A stretch of DNA of 63,305 nt, taken from contig JAWXTT010000002.1 in NCBI GenBank assembly GCA_044433325.1, positions 1 to 63,305 of the forward strand, in the 5' to 3' direction. This DNA comes from HGM05232 sp044433325 (GTDB lineage Bacteria; Bacteroidota; Bacteroidia; Bacteroidales; Muribaculaceae). Positions 43,039 through 52,196 of the stretch are shown piece after piece. Made by a program: the position numbers and the translations under genes. The notes beneath the pieces are model-generated. The model saw nothing but the letters and a program-made list of their open reading frames with translations. It did not search any database and was not told the DNA's origin. Numbering within the stretch: the first letter of the stretch is position 1; every line of letters begins with the position of its first letter.

Positions 43039-43638
43039 TTATTTTAAAAGATACACCCACAGGAATCCATTAAGGAATCCGAATATTACCTGCCAAAAGG
43101 TATGTCTATTAAGGTACAACCGAGCAGTACCCAACATACCAGTAGCTATTATACCTATATATATTAATGGAGTTATATCAATCAGTGTTAATTCATTATA
43201 TTGCAGATTAACCAGCAGTGCCAGCAATCCACCTATCCCTGATAGGTGTGCGCTAATTTTCCACCACCAATTAATAATAAATGCAGTAAGTGCAGCCCCA
43301 GCTCCAGCCAAGAAATATAAGCTAAGCCATTGAGGAGCTTCCACCGCATTAATATATAGTGCAGCAACTATAAATGCTGATATTGTAGCAAGATATGGAA
43401 TAGGGCGTTGTTTACGATTGCTGATAGAGTAATCAGAAACAAATCCCAACATCTTCATAGTAAAAACTACTAACGAAGGTACAACACATGTCAGAGCAAA
43501 TATCACCAAAGTAACTATAGTTGCAGCATCACTAGGTATCATACACAAAATAGTAAGTGATAGAGCCACCAATACCCCATAAGTAGGCATTAGCAGTGGT
43601 GATAGTATTACCGAAAAGAAACGTGATATTGTTGACAT
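43039..43638 (-). CDS. PAP2-like membrane protein
   Basis: 199 residues with about six hydrophobic helices. Traces of the phosphatase motifs are present: RKQRPIPY for the first, SAHLSG for S-x-H, and RLYLNRHTFWQVIFG for the third. There the acidic residue that activates the His is not in the usual place (Q in HTFWQV). It may therefore be a non-catalytic or altered member. Homologues in Bacteroidales are annotated as PAP2 superfamily. It is 30 bases downstream of rpoN on the same strand. Confidence 0.75.
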   Translation of the reverse strand: MSTISRFFSVILSPLLMPTYGVLVALSLTILCMIPSDAATIVTLVIFALTCVVPSLVVFTMKMLGFVSDYSISNRKQRPIPYLATISAFIVAALYINAVEAPQWLSLYFLAGAGAALTAFIINWWWKISAHLSGIGGLLALLVNLQYNELTLIDITPLIYIGIIATGMLGTARLYLNRHTFWQVIFGFLNGFLWVYLLK

Positions 43639-43668
43639 AATTTATTTTCTCCCTTTTTTGTTGTAAAG

Positions 43669-45126
43669 TTATAATTCTTTTCTTAATCTTGCAATGGGTA
43701 TCGATAGCTTTTCGCGATACTTAGCTACCGTGCGCCGTGCTATTTCATACCCTTTTTCGCGTAGCATGGCGCACAGCACCTCGTCAGCATAAGGTTTACG
43801 CTTATCCTCCTGATCTATTATATTGCGCAGAATAGTTTGTATTTCACGTGATGAAACCTCCTCGCCCGATTCATGTTGTAACCCCTCATTAAAGAAGAAT
43901 TTAAGTGAGAATACTCCCCATTGTGTAATTACATACTTACTAGAGGTAGCGCGTGAGATAACTGAAATATCCGCACCCGTTATATCCGCTACATCCTTTA
44001 ACACCATTGGTTTAAGTTTAGTTTCATCTCCAGTAGTGAAAAACTCACGTTGTAACATCAGTATGGTACGCATTGTTGTAAATAGCGTTTCTTGACGTTG
44101 GCGTAGAATCTTAATAAATCCAGCCGCTGTTTCATATTTCTGACGGATAAAACTATTCCCCTCTTCGTCACTATTACGTTTATTTGGTGTGCGTTGTATC
44201 GATTCATATACCGAGCTAAAACTCTCCTCAATCTGCAATTCAGGCAGATTATTTAAAAGTGTCAGATTAAGCGTATCACCATCAATTTCAACTAAGAAAT
44301 CAGGGATAATCTGTTGTTGATGCTCACTACTACTACCCATAGATATGCTACTACCAGGTTTAGGGTTAAGTGCAACAATCTCAGCGATAATATCCTTTAG
44401 TGTATCCTCGTCAATATCTAGTAGAGAGATAATTTTAGCGTAATGCTTCTTTGAAAACTCATCAAAATATTCACTAACAACCCTATGAGCCAAAAGCGTT
44501 ATTTTGTTCCCCTGTAATCTCTCAAGCTGTAATAGAAGACATTCACGCAAGTCAGTAGCACCCACGCCAGCAGGTTCTAAGTCTTGTATTACACTCAGCA
44601 CCTCAGCAACATTTTCTTCACTAACATCTAATCCAGTTTGGAAAATAATATCATCCGTGATAGCGCGTAAGTTGCGTTGCAGATAGCCATTATCATCTAT
44701 GCTACCTATTATATATTCAGATATTTGCCACTCCGTGTCAGTTAATTCACGTTCAGTCAACTGCTCAGTAAGGTAGTCAATCAACGACCCTTCGGCAATT
44801 ACTACCGATTCCGTTTGCTGTTCGTCAGTACTATGATTATTAGCATTGTAGCGATAATATGGGATCTCCTCCTCATTGCGATAGTCAGCCATTTGAAGCT
44901 CCTCAGCACTCTCATTGAAATTCTCCGTATCATCAGCTGATGGTTGAGCATACTCCCCCTCGCCATGCTCCACAACCTCTAAGGCAGGGTTTTCATCCAG
45001 TTCACGTTTCACCTCATCCTCAATCTCCAGACGATTCATCTCCAACATACGCACAAACTGCACCTGCAACGGCGACAAATGCTGCTGCTGTTTCTGCTGT
45101 TGTGAAAGTGAAAGCCTCTTCTGCAT
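43669..45126 (-). CDS. rpoN: RNA polymerase sigma-54 factor
   Basis: Sigma-54 directs polymerase to -24/-12 promoters and needs AAA+ activators. The 485-residue product has the Gln-rich region I (SLSQQQKQQQHLSPLQVQFV), an acidic region II, the core-binding domain, the HTH and the RpoN box ARRTVAKYREKLSI at the C-terminus. A GTG six codons upstream is an alternative, but the ATG at 45126 gives the conserved MQKRLSL start. It is divergent from the TPR gene across a large inverted repeat. Confidence 0.96.
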   Translation of the reverse strand: MQKRLSLSQQQKQQQHLSPLQVQFVRMLEMNRLEIEDEVKRELDENPALEVVEHGEGEYAQPSADDTENFNESAEELQMADYRNEEEIPYYRYNANNHSTDEQQTESVVIAEGSLIDYLTEQLTERELTDTEWQISEYIIGSIDDNGYLQRNLRAITDDIIFQTGLDVSEENVAEVLSVIQDLEPAGVGATDLRECLLLQLERLQGNKITLLAHRVVSEYFDEFSKKHYAKIISLLDIDEDTLKDIIAEIVALNPKPGSSISMGSSSEHQQQIIPDFLVEIDGDTLNLTLLNNLPELQIEESFSSVYESIQRTPNKRNSDEEGNSFIRQKYETAAGFIKILRQRQETLFTTMRTILMLQREFFTTGDETKLKPMVLKDVADITGADISVISRATSSKYVITQWGVFSLKFFFNEGLQHESGEEVSSREIQTILRNIIDQEDKRKPYADEVLCAMLREKGYEIARRTVAKYREKLSIPIARLRKEL

Positions 45127-45185
45127 ACTCAAAAAATTACCCACACAAAATTACGAAAAAAATCGTAAGTATAAAAGTGTAAAGG

Positions 45186-45357
45186 TGTAAATGTTTCTCT
45201 CACGGAAAGAACGGAAAGAACTTCTGAAACTTTGTTTTTTAAATATCAAGATAGAGCATATACTTTAGTATATGTTCAGAATTTCCGTTATTTCAATAAA
45301 ATCGACAGTAGAGCTTTTCCGTTATTCTCCGTTCTTTCCGTGAGAGAAACATTTACA
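45186..45357. repeat. Large nested inverted repeat
   Basis: Two perfect 30-base arms (45186-45215 and 45328-45357; left arm begins TGTAAATGTTTCTCTCACGG) face each other across 112 bases. Outside them GTGTAAAG (45177-45184) and CTTTACAC (45375-45382) extend the symmetry. Inside is a second palindrome, CATATACTTTAGTATATG (45258-45275), and scattered TTCCGTTATT repeats. It fills the divergent rpoN/TPR intergenic region (45127-45516). It might be another mobile element type or a control region; no similar copy occurs in the window. Confidence 0.85.
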
Positions 45358-45460
45358 CATTTACACATTTATACCTTTACACCTGCAACCTTTAACCTCT
45401 GACTTTAGACTTTTTTTCGGTTTTTTTTCTATTTTTGCTATTATATATATATAATTCTAT

Positions 45461-45468
45461 TAACTTTG
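45461..45468 (+). promoter_or_regulatory. -7 element of the TPR gene
   Basis: TAACTTTG, about 48 bases upstream of the ATG at 45517. A TTTTTG lies 23 bases upstream, slightly far for a -33. Confidence 0.5.
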
Positions 45469-45516
45469 TGCCTAATAATAAAATAATAAATAATTTTATA
45501 TCATACTAAAATAAAC

Positions 45517-46200
45517 ATGAGCAATAAAGAGAAAAATCAAAGCACTGTAACTTCGATTGAAGAGGTTAATGATTCATTAGTGTCTATTGAACAAAAAATC
45601 GAACAAAACCAAAAAGCTATTACTAGAGGTATTATAGCAGTTGTTGCAGTAGCGGCATTAGTGTTAGGTTATATATACGGTATCCATAACCCTAAAGTGG
45701 AAGCGTCTAAAGATGCTATTGCAATGGCTGATATCGCTGCAATGCAACAAAACGATTCAATTGCATTAGCACAATATATGGCTGTTGCTGATCAGTATAG
45801 TACAGCTCCTGCTAATCGTGCAGCATTAGAGGCAGCATCAAGATTGTATCTTGATGGTGAATATGAAAATGCTATCGCTTACTTACAAAAATATGATGCT
45901 TCTAAAACAGTAGTTGGTGCGGCGGCTCAATCATTAATGGCTGACTGTTATGTGAACCTTAAAAATTATGACGAGGCTATCAAATATTTTGACAAAGCTA
46001 TCGCATATTCAGCAGATAACGCTATTTATACACCAGTTTTCATGTTAAAGAAAGCAACTGTATTAGCTGCAAAAGGTGAGTACGCGGCGGAAGCTAAAGT
46101 TTATGCTGATATCTTAGCTAACTACCCAGAATATGAAGCTGCTTATAATGTAAATATTGAAAAATATAAAGCTCGTGCTGAAGCTAACGCTAGCAAATAA
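45517..46200 (+). CDS. Tetratricopeptide-repeat membrane-anchored protein
   Basis: 227 residues: a short polar N-terminus, one membrane helix (about 40-60, GIIAVVAVAALVLGYIYG), then helical repeats with TPR character (AALEAASRLYLDGEYENAIA, AQSLMADCYVNLKNYDEAIK). The topology resembles YfgM-type ancillary proteins of the Sec/periplasmic chaperone network, but that is only a resemblance. Codon bias suggests good expression. An intrinsic terminator follows its stop. Confidence 0.85.
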   Translation: MSNKEKNQSTVTSIEEVNDSLVSIEQKIEQNQKAITRGIIAVVAVAALVLGYIYGIHNPKVEASKDAIAMADIAAMQQNDSIALAQYMAVADQYSTAPANRAALEAASRLYLDGEYENAIAYLQKYDASKTVVGAAAQSLMADCYVNLKNYDEAIKYFDKAIAYSADNAIYTPVFMLKKATVLAAKGEYAAEAKVYADILANYPEYEAAYNVNIEKYKARAEANASK

Positions 46201-46237
46201 TCAGAGATAGAGCGGTAATATATTAATAATACAATTT

Positions 46238-46291
46238 AAGGGTAGGATAGTTGGTTGCAATTAAATGGCAATGACTATACTACCCTTTTTT
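46238..46291 (+). terminator. Intrinsic terminator between the TPR gene and thyA
   Basis: Arms AAGGGTAGGATAGT and ACTATACTACCCTT (one mismatch) with a run of six T. The thyA ATG is 17 bases beyond, so read-through would be needed unless thyA has a promoter inside the loop region. Confidence 0.8.
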
Positions 46292-46307
46292 GACTATAAA
46301 TACTACA

Positions 46308-47102
46308 ATGAAACAGTACCTAGACTTAATCCAACACGTTAGAGATAACGGAGTATATAAGGAAGACCGTACAGGAACAGGCACAAAGAGCGTGTTCGGG
46401 TATCAAATGCGATTTAACTTAGAGGATGGTTTCCCAATGTTAACAACTAAGAAACTACACTTGAAATCAATAATTTATGAGCTACTATGGTTCTTAAAGG
46501 GTGATACCAATGTAAAGTATCTACAAGAGAATGGGGTGCGTATATGGAATGAATGGGCTGATGAAGATGGAGACCTAGGACATATATATGGTTATCAATG
46601 GCGTAGTTGGCCAGACTATAATGGTGGACATATTGACCAAATCACTGAGGTGATTAACACTATCAAGAATAACCCAGACTCACGACGTATAATAGTTAGT
46701 GCATGGAATGTTGCAGATTTGCCTAATATGAATTTGCCACCTTGTCACGCCTTTTTTCAATTCTATGTGGCTGATGGACGATTAAGCCTGCAACTGTATC
46801 AACGTAGTGCTGATACTTTCTTAGGTGTACCATTTAATATTGCATCGTACGCGTTATTACTTATGATGGTAGCGCAGGTTACAGGGTTGAAAGTTGGGGA
46901 TTTTGTTCATACTCTAGGGGATGCACATATCTACTCAAACCATATAGATCAGATAAATGAACAACTTAGCCGTGAACCACGTAAGCTACCAACAATGTGG
47001 ATTAACCCAGAGGTAAAATCAATATTTGACTTCAAAGATGAGGATTTCAAACTAGAGAATTACGACCCACTACCTCATATCAAAGGAATAGTAGCAGTTT
47101 AG
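46308..47102 (+). CDS. thyA: Thymidylate synthase
   Basis: Makes dTMP from dUMP with methylene-tetrahydrofolate. 264 residues, the standard ThyA length, with RTGTGTKSVFGYQMRF, the catalytic Cys in LPPCHAFFQFYV, and QRSADTFLGVPFNIASYALL. The ATG at 46308 replaces a TTG six codons upstream that lies in the terminator's T-run. folA follows after two bases, the classical dTMP-cycle pair. Confidence 0.98.
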   Translation: MKQYLDLIQHVRDNGVYKEDRTGTGTKSVFGYQMRFNLEDGFPMLTTKKLHLKSIIYELLWFLKGDTNVKYLQENGVRIWNEWADEDGDLGHIYGYQWRSWPDYNGGHIDQITEVINTIKNNPDSRRIIVSAWNVADLPNMNLPPCHAFFQFYVADGRLSLQLYQRSADTFLGVPFNIASYALLLMMVAQVTGLKVGDFVHTLGDAHIYSNHIDQINEQLSREPRKLPTMWINPEVKSIFDFKDEDFKLENYDPLPHIKGIVAV

Positions 47103-47104
47103 TT

Positions 47105-47602
47105 ATGAGCGGTTTATCATTAATAGTAGCAATAGCCGAGGATGGAGCTATTGGCGCGAAAGGGGATTTGCTATGTTATCTTCCTGCTGATTTAAAGCAT
47201 TTCAAGGAGATAACGATGGGTGGTGCAATAATTATGGGGCGCAAGACCTTTGACTCGTTGCCAAAGGGAGCATTGCCAGGGCGTAAAAATGTGGTAATCA
47301 CGCGTAATGCTGAGTTTACGGCTGATAATATTGTTGTAGCTCACTCGGTTGAGCAGGCAATGGCAATGACTGATAATGACAATACTGAACGTTATATAAT
47401 AGGTGGTGCTGAGATTTATCGTGCAGCACTTCCGCTAGTTTCAACTATTTATCTAACACGTATCCATGCTGAGTTTCCAGAGGCTGATACTCACTTCCCT
47501 GAGATAGATATGCAGCAGTGGAGCGTTAAGGATGAAATCCGTTATGAAGCGGATGAAAAGAATAAAATAGCGTATAGTTTTATCACATTACATCGCAAAT
47601 AA
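47105..47602 (+). CDS. folA: Dihydrofolate reductase
   Basis: Regenerates tetrahydrofolate consumed by ThyA. 165 residues with the N-terminal LIVAIAEDGAIGAKGDLLCYLP substrate loop, MGRKTFDSLP, and YIIGGAEIYR in the NADPH site. Tight spacing (two bases after thyA) indicates one operon. Confidence 0.97.
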   Translation: MSGLSLIVAIAEDGAIGAKGDLLCYLPADLKHFKEITMGGAIIMGRKTFDSLPKGALPGRKNVVITRNAEFTADNIVVAHSVEQAMAMTDNDNTERYIIGGAEIYRAALPLVSTIYLTRIHAEFPEADTHFPEIDMQQWSVKDEIRYEADEKNKIAYSFITLHRK

Positions 47603-47613
47603 CAGAGAAAATT

Positions 47614-47955
47614 ATGGTTATTCAATGTGCAATAATCTTTGTCTGTCTAGCTCTAGGTGAGCTAATAGTTTGGGCAACAGGTATAAAGTTTCCTAGTAGT
47701 ATTATAGGGATGCTACTCTTAGCACTGTTTTTAAAGTTAGGAGTTGTGAAACTTCGTTGGGTCGAGGGGTTGTCTAATTTCTTAGTAAAGAATCTTGCAA
47801 TATTCTTTATCCCTCCAGGTGTTGCAATAATGCTATATTTTGATTTGATTGAGGGGGAGATAATTCCCATCATTGTCGCATCAGCAGTTAGTACCATTGT
47901 TGTTATATTGGTAACAGGGTGGATTCATCAGATTGTAATACGTCGTCGCTCATGA
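47614..47955 (+). CDS. CidA/LrgA family membrane protein
   Basis: 113 residues, four hydrophobic helices, with FPSSIIGMLLLALFLKLG and FFIPPGVAIMLYFDLI, the LrgA/CidA signatures. In Gram-positives the family acts as holin-like proteins affecting murein hydrolases or in pyruvate/overflow transport. Here the role is inferred. Its stop overlaps the start of the LrgB gene by ATGA. Confidence 0.92.
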   Translation: MVIQCAIIFVCLALGELIVWATGIKFPSSIIGMLLLALFLKLGVVKLRWVEGLSNFLVKNLAIFFIPPGVAIMLYFDLIEGEIIPIIVASAVSTIVVILVTGWIHQIVIRRRS

Positions 47956-48662
47956 TAGAATTTCTTTCAGATAAATATATATTGTTAGCTATAACATTTC
48001 TAATTTATGCAGCAATACAGATGGCTCAGATGCGTATTCCTAATCTATATCTCAAGGCGTTATGTAACCCTGTACTATTTACAATAGGACTGATGATACT
48101 GCTACTTACGGTAACAGGAATTTCAGTTGAAACATATAATGATGGTGGTCAATTGCTAGAATTTTGGCTAAAGCCAGCCATAGTAGCATTAGGAGTGCCA
48201 TTATATAAGCAGCTATCAACCATACGTAAGCAGATGATACCTATTATACTAGCTGAGATAGCAGGATGTGTATTAGGGGTGATATCAGTAGTGTTAGTGG
48301 CAAAGCTACTAGGAGCATCACAACTAGTCATCTTATCCATCGCATCCAAATCAGTAACTACCCCTATCGCTATGGAGGTAACCAGTGCAGTGGGTGGAAT
48401 CCCATCCATAACCTCAGCAGTAGTAATAGTAGTAGGATTATTCGGTGGAATGGCAGGTTTCAGACTAATGCGATTGTCTAGGATAAATACTCCAGTGGCT
48501 CAAGGGTTATCAATGGGAACAGCAGCACACGCCTTCGGGACATATCGTGCAATGGGTGTGAGTGATACACACGGAGCATTCGCCTCGCTAGGATTAACCA
48601 TAAATGGAATATTCACCGCCATCCTAACCCCATTTATATTAGACTTAATGGGAATGCTCTAA
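47952..48662 (+). CDS. CidB/LrgB family membrane protein
   Basis: 236 residues from the ATG that overlaps the LrgA stop (ATGA). About eight hydrophobic segments; SKSVTTPIAMEVTSAVGGIP and MGTAAHAFGTYRA are characteristic of LrgB. It works with LrgA as a two-component membrane system. An earlier in-frame start at 47919 lies inside the partner gene and is less likely. Confidence 0.92.
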   Translation: MIEFLSDKYILLAITFLIYAAIQMAQMRIPNLYLKALCNPVLFTIGLMILLLTVTGISVETYNDGGQLLEFWLKPAIVALGVPLYKQLSTIRKQMIPIILAEIAGCVLGVISVVLVAKLLGASQLVILSIASKSVTTPIAMEVTSAVGGIPSITSAVVIVVGLFGGMAGFRLMRLSRINTPVAQGLSMGTAAHAFGTYRAMGVSDTHGAFASLGLTINGIFTAILTPFILDLMGML

Positions 48663-48686
48663 GTTAAGCAACCACATACAATAAAG

Positions 48687-48731
48687 AAGGGGCGGATAAC
48701 TAACAAGTTATACCACCCCTTTAATCTTTTT
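48687..48731 (+). terminator. Intrinsic terminator after the LrgB gene
   Basis: Stem AAGGGGCGGATAACT against AGTTATACCACCCCTT followed by TAATCTTTTT. The next 75 bases also hold an imperfect hairpin on the minus strand that could terminate the ferredoxin transcript. Confidence 0.7.
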
Positions 48732-48809
48732 AAGCGTAACAGAATCTATAATCAATAATTGGTGTTTAAGCCAAACGCCCTTTTGGTTGATTATAATTAT
48801 TGTTTCTGA

Positions 48810-48977
48810 TTACTCTTCGCTAATAGCCTCACTTGGACATGCTTCAGCACAAGAACCACAACTGATACAAGTATCAGCATCGATTGAATAGATATCTCCT
48901 TCTGAGATAGCTTCTACTGGACAAGCAGCCATACATGAACCACAAGCAACACAGTCATCACTAATTACGTAAGCCAT
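48810..48977 (-). CDS. 2[4Fe-4S] ferredoxin
   Basis: A 55-residue protein. Two clusters are bound by CVACGSCMAACP (about 9-20) and CISCGSCAEACP (about 37-48), the classical clostridial-type arrangement with internal symmetry. It carries electrons for low-potential enzymes; the pyruvate/indolepyruvate oxidoreductase encoded 1 kb downstream lacks its own ferredoxin domain and is a natural partner, as is IspG. A -7-like TACATTTG is at 49018-49025 on the minus strand. Confidence 0.95.
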   Translation of the reverse strand: MAYVISDDCVACGSCMAACPVEAISEGDIYSIDADTCISCGSCAEACPSEAISEE

Positions 48978-49099
48978 TGTTATAAGTTTTTTAGTTTAAA
49001 ATAGTTTTTAATCACTGCAAATGTAATCTTTTTATTAGAAATAGAAGTTGTTATTTGATAAAAAAACTACACTTTTAGCAAATTTTGCATCTAAAAGAT

Positions 49100-49107
49100 T
49101 ATTTTTG
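49100..49107 (+). promoter_or_regulatory. -7 element of the GT2 gene
   Basis: TATTTTTG, 16 bases before the ATG at 49124. No -33 at the right distance. Confidence 0.4.
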
Positions 49108-49123
49108 TAGAAAAATAAGATAG

Positions 49124-49873
49124 ATGAATCCACTTTTTTCGATAATTACCATAACGTTCAACGCCCAGTGTGAGCTACAGCCAACACTTGATAGCGTCAA
49201 GACTCAAACATTTACCGATTATGAATATCTAGTGATTGATGGTGCATCCAAGGATAATACAGTTACTATGGCGCGTGAGGCTAATATCCCTAATACAACA
49301 ATATTATCTGAGCCTGACAAAGGACTTTATGATGCAATGAACAAAGGGGTACGTATGGCTAAGGGTCGATATCTTATCTTTTTAAATGCAGGGGACGCAT
49401 TTGCCGCCAATAATATCTTAGAGTTAATAGCCGAAACGGCTAAGTCAACAGATGCGGATATTATCTATGGTAATACTGATTTGGTTAATGCCGCACGTGA
49501 AAAGCTAGGCGCACGCCACCTGTCACCACCAGAGGAGCTAACCGTCAAGAGTTTCAGCAACGGAATGTTAGTATGTCACCAAGCCTTTGTAGCTAAACAC
49601 TCCATAGTCGGGGAGTATGATACGCAATACCGTTTTTCAGCTGACTACAAATGGTGTATCGAGTGTTTATTAAAGTCTAAAAACAACCAATATATCCCCA
49701 CCACCTTTATAGATTACCTAGTGGCAGGAATAACCGATAAAAACCGCTACCGTTCACTACGCGAACGTCTATCCATAATGTGCCACTACTACGGCACCCT
49801 ACCAACAATAATCAAACACCTAGGATTCATCCCCCGATTTTTTCGAGAAAAAGAGCGTCAAAAGGGGTTTTAG
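49124..49873 (+). CDS. Glycosyltransferase family 2
   Basis: 249 residues, GT-A fold inverting sugar transferase. N-terminal FSIITITFNAQCELQPTLDS, the LVIDGASKDNT nucleotide site, the DxD-equivalent region (FLNAGDAFA) and a C-terminal helix. No membrane segment. Related enzymes (WcaA/WcaE-like) act in surface polysaccharide assembly. It is isolated from other glycan genes here, so its pathway is unknown. Confidence 0.92.
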   Translation: MNPLFSIITITFNAQCELQPTLDSVKTQTFTDYEYLVIDGASKDNTVTMAREANIPNTTILSEPDKGLYDAMNKGVRMAKGRYLIFLNAGDAFAANNILELIAETAKSTDADIIYGNTDLVNAAREKLGARHLSPPEELTVKSFSNGMLVCHQAFVAKHSIVGEYDTQYRFSADYKWCIECLLKSKNNQYIPTTFIDYLVAGITDKNRYRSLRERLSIMCHYYGTLPTIIKHLGFIPRFFREKERQKGF

Positions 49874-49998
49874 ATTTATTTTTTATAGATTTATGAATAT
49901 AAACTACATTTTTGTGGCTATTTATACCTATAAATATTATATTTGCATAGTTCAAAAGAATAGATTGTTATAGAAAAACATAGAAAACAAATATAGAG

Positions 49999-51585
49999 AT
50001 GACTGAAAAACTATTATTAGGTGCGGAAGCGGTTGCGTGTGCAGCTATTGACGCAGGAATATCAGGGGTTTATGCTTACCCGGGTACTCCATCTACTGAG
50101 ATTACTGAATTTATTCAGAACTCACCACAAGCTCAAGAAAGAAAGATACGTGCATCATGGGCTGCTAATGAAAAGACTGCTTTTGAGGGTGCATTAGGTA
50201 TGTCATATACTGGTAAACGTAGCATTGTATGTATGAAACACGTGGGATTAAATGTGGCAGCTGACGCATTTATGAACTCTGCCATGACTGGTGTTAAGGG
50301 TGGATTAGTAATGGTGGTTGCTGATGACCCATCAATGCACTCGTCACAGAATGAGCAGGACTCACGTATGTATGGTAAGTTTGCGCTACTTCCTATTATG
50401 GAACCTAGTACGCAACAGGAGGCTTACGATGCTATTCATTATGCTTTGGATATGTCTGAAGCTATCGAAAAACCTGTAGTGTTCCGTGTAACTACTCGTC
50501 TTTCTCACTCACGTGCGGTTATCAAACGTAAACCTATGCGTGATATGAACCCTATGACTGCTGAGCATAATATGAGAAAATGGGTGTTGCTACCTGCTAT
50601 TGCTCGTGGTCGTTATAATAACTTATTGGAGTTGCAGGAGAAAATGCAAACTCTATCAGAGGAGTCTCCATTCCTAAAGGTTGTTGAGGGTGAAGGAACT
50701 AAAGCTATTATCGCTTTCGGTATAGGTTATAATTATTCAATGGAGGCTCTTCAAAAGAATAAACTTAATATCCCAGTATTGAAAATTTCACAATATCCAC
50801 TTCCACGTAAACAGATTGATGCTTTCCTAGAGAAATATGATGAAATTCTTGTGGTTGAGGAGGGTTACCCAATCTATGAAGAGTATCTTCGTGGTTACTG
50901 CAACAATCCTAAAATCAAGGGTCGTTTGGATGGCGTACTACCTCGTGTAGGTGAGTTAACTCCTGAAACCTTAGCGGCTGCTCTTGGCTATGCGCCTAAG
51001 GTTACTTTTGAAACTCCTGATTTTATTGCAGGTCGTCCACCTGCACTATGTAAAGGTTGCGGACACCGTGATATGTATGATGCTATTAAGGAGTCGTTGC
51101 TAGGTTATGACGAAAAGCATATCTTTGGGGATATCGGTTGTTATACATTAGGTGCGTTACCTCCATTTAGCTCAATTAGTACTTGTGTGGATATGGGTGC
51201 ATCTATTACTATGGCGAAAGGGGCTGCTGATGGTGGCTTACATCCTGCTATTGGTATTATTGGTGACTCTACATTTACTCACTCAGGTATGACTGGTTTG
51301 TTAGATGCTATTAATGATGAATGTAAGGTAACTATTATTATCTCAGATAACTCAACAACAGCTATGACAGGTGGTCAAAAATCTGCTGGTACTGATAAGT
51401 TGAAAAATATATGTATAGGTCTAGGTGTTGAGCCTGAGCATATACGTACTATTGTGCCTCTTCCACAAAATCATGACGAGAATGTGAAAACTCTACTTGA
51501 GGAGTATGAATATAATGGTGTTTCAGTGATATTAGCACAACGTGAATGTATCCAAACACTTATGCGTAAAAATAAAAAAAAATAA
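49999..51585 (+). CDS. iorA: Indolepyruvate ferredoxin oxidoreductase, alpha subunit
   Basis: Oxidatively decarboxylates aryl-pyruvates (indole-, phenyl-, hydroxyphenylpyruvate) to aryl-acetyl-CoA with TPP. The 528-residue product has the pyrimidine-binding N-terminal domain (YPGTPSTEITEFI), ARSxx-type transferase middle, and the TPP domain with CKGCGHRDM, GDIGCYTLG and GDSTFTHSGMTG, followed by ISDNSTTAMTGGQ. The C-terminal ferredoxin domain present in archaeal IorA is missing. It leads a five-gene operon with iorB, paaK, ACT and a thioesterase. Confidence 0.96.
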   Translation: MTEKLLLGAEAVACAAIDAGISGVYAYPGTPSTEITEFIQNSPQAQERKIRASWAANEKTAFEGALGMSYTGKRSIVCMKHVGLNVAADAFMNSAMTGVKGGLVMVVADDPSMHSSQNEQDSRMYGKFALLPIMEPSTQQEAYDAIHYALDMSEAIEKPVVFRVTTRLSHSRAVIKRKPMRDMNPMTAEHNMRKWVLLPAIARGRYNNLLELQEKMQTLSEESPFLKVVEGEGTKAIIAFGIGYNYSMEALQKNKLNIPVLKISQYPLPRKQIDAFLEKYDEILVVEEGYPIYEEYLRGYCNNPKIKGRLDGVLPRVGELTPETLAAALGYAPKVTFETPDFIAGRPPALCKGCGHRDMYDAIKESLLGYDEKHIFGDIGCYTLGALPPFSSISTCVDMGASITMAKGAADGGLHPAIGIIGDSTFTHSGMTGLLDAINDECKVTIIISDNSTTAMTGGQKSAGTDKLKNICIGLGVEPEHIRTIVPLPQNHDENVKTLLEEYEYNGVSVILAQRECIQTLMRKNKKK

Positions 51586-51589
51586 GATG

Positions 51590-52159
51590 ATGAAAAAGAA
51601 TATAATTATAGCGGGCGTAGGGGGTCAAGGTATTCTAACTATCGCATCTATCATAGATACTGCTGCAATGTTAAGCGGCTTAAACCTAAAACAAGCTGAG
51701 GTTCATGGTATGAGCCAACGTGGTGGTGATGTACAATCACACTTGCGTATCAGCTCAGATATTATCTACTCGGACTTAATTGCTAAGGGTGAGGCTGATT
51801 TGATTATTGGTGTTGAACCTATGGAGGCTTTACGTTATGTTGAGTATCTAGCTGAGGATGGCAAGGTGGTAACATCTAATGAACCATTTATAAATATACC
51901 TAACTATCCTGAGATTAGTAAAATAGAGGAGGAGTTAAAAGCGCATAATGCAATTAGTTTTGATACTACTGCTGTGGCTAAGGAGGCTGGAAATGCTCGT
52001 GCTAGTAATGTGGTTATTCTAGGTGCTGCTGCTAAATATACTGAGATTGCTACCGAAAAATATTACGAAGCTATTGAAACTATGTTCAAATCTAAAGGTG
52101 AGAAGGTAGTTGAACTTAACCTAAAAGCCTTTAAACTAGGTGCTGAAATTGCAATTTAA
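51590..52159 (+). CDS. iorB: Indolepyruvate ferredoxin oxidoreductase, beta subunit
   Basis: The gamma-domain partner of IorA, 189 residues, with IIIAGVGGQGILTIASII at the N-terminus and AEVHGMSQRGGDVQSHLRI, the CoA/cofactor-contact signature. Two ATGs (51587, 51590) follow the iorA stop directly; the second gives the usual MKKN start and the choice is immaterial. A longer frame overlapping iorA is rejected. Confidence 0.95.
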   Translation: MKKNIIIAGVGGQGILTIASIIDTAAMLSGLNLKQAEVHGMSQRGGDVQSHLRISSDIIYSDLIAKGEADLIIGVEPMEALRYVEYLAEDGKVVTSNEPFINIPNYPEISKIEEELKAHNAISFDTTAVAKEAGNARASNVVILGAAAKYTEIATEKYYEAIETMFKSKGEKVVELNLKAFKLGAEIAI

Positions 52160-52196
52160 ATAATTTAATCTAAATAAAAACATAAATCCAAATACC

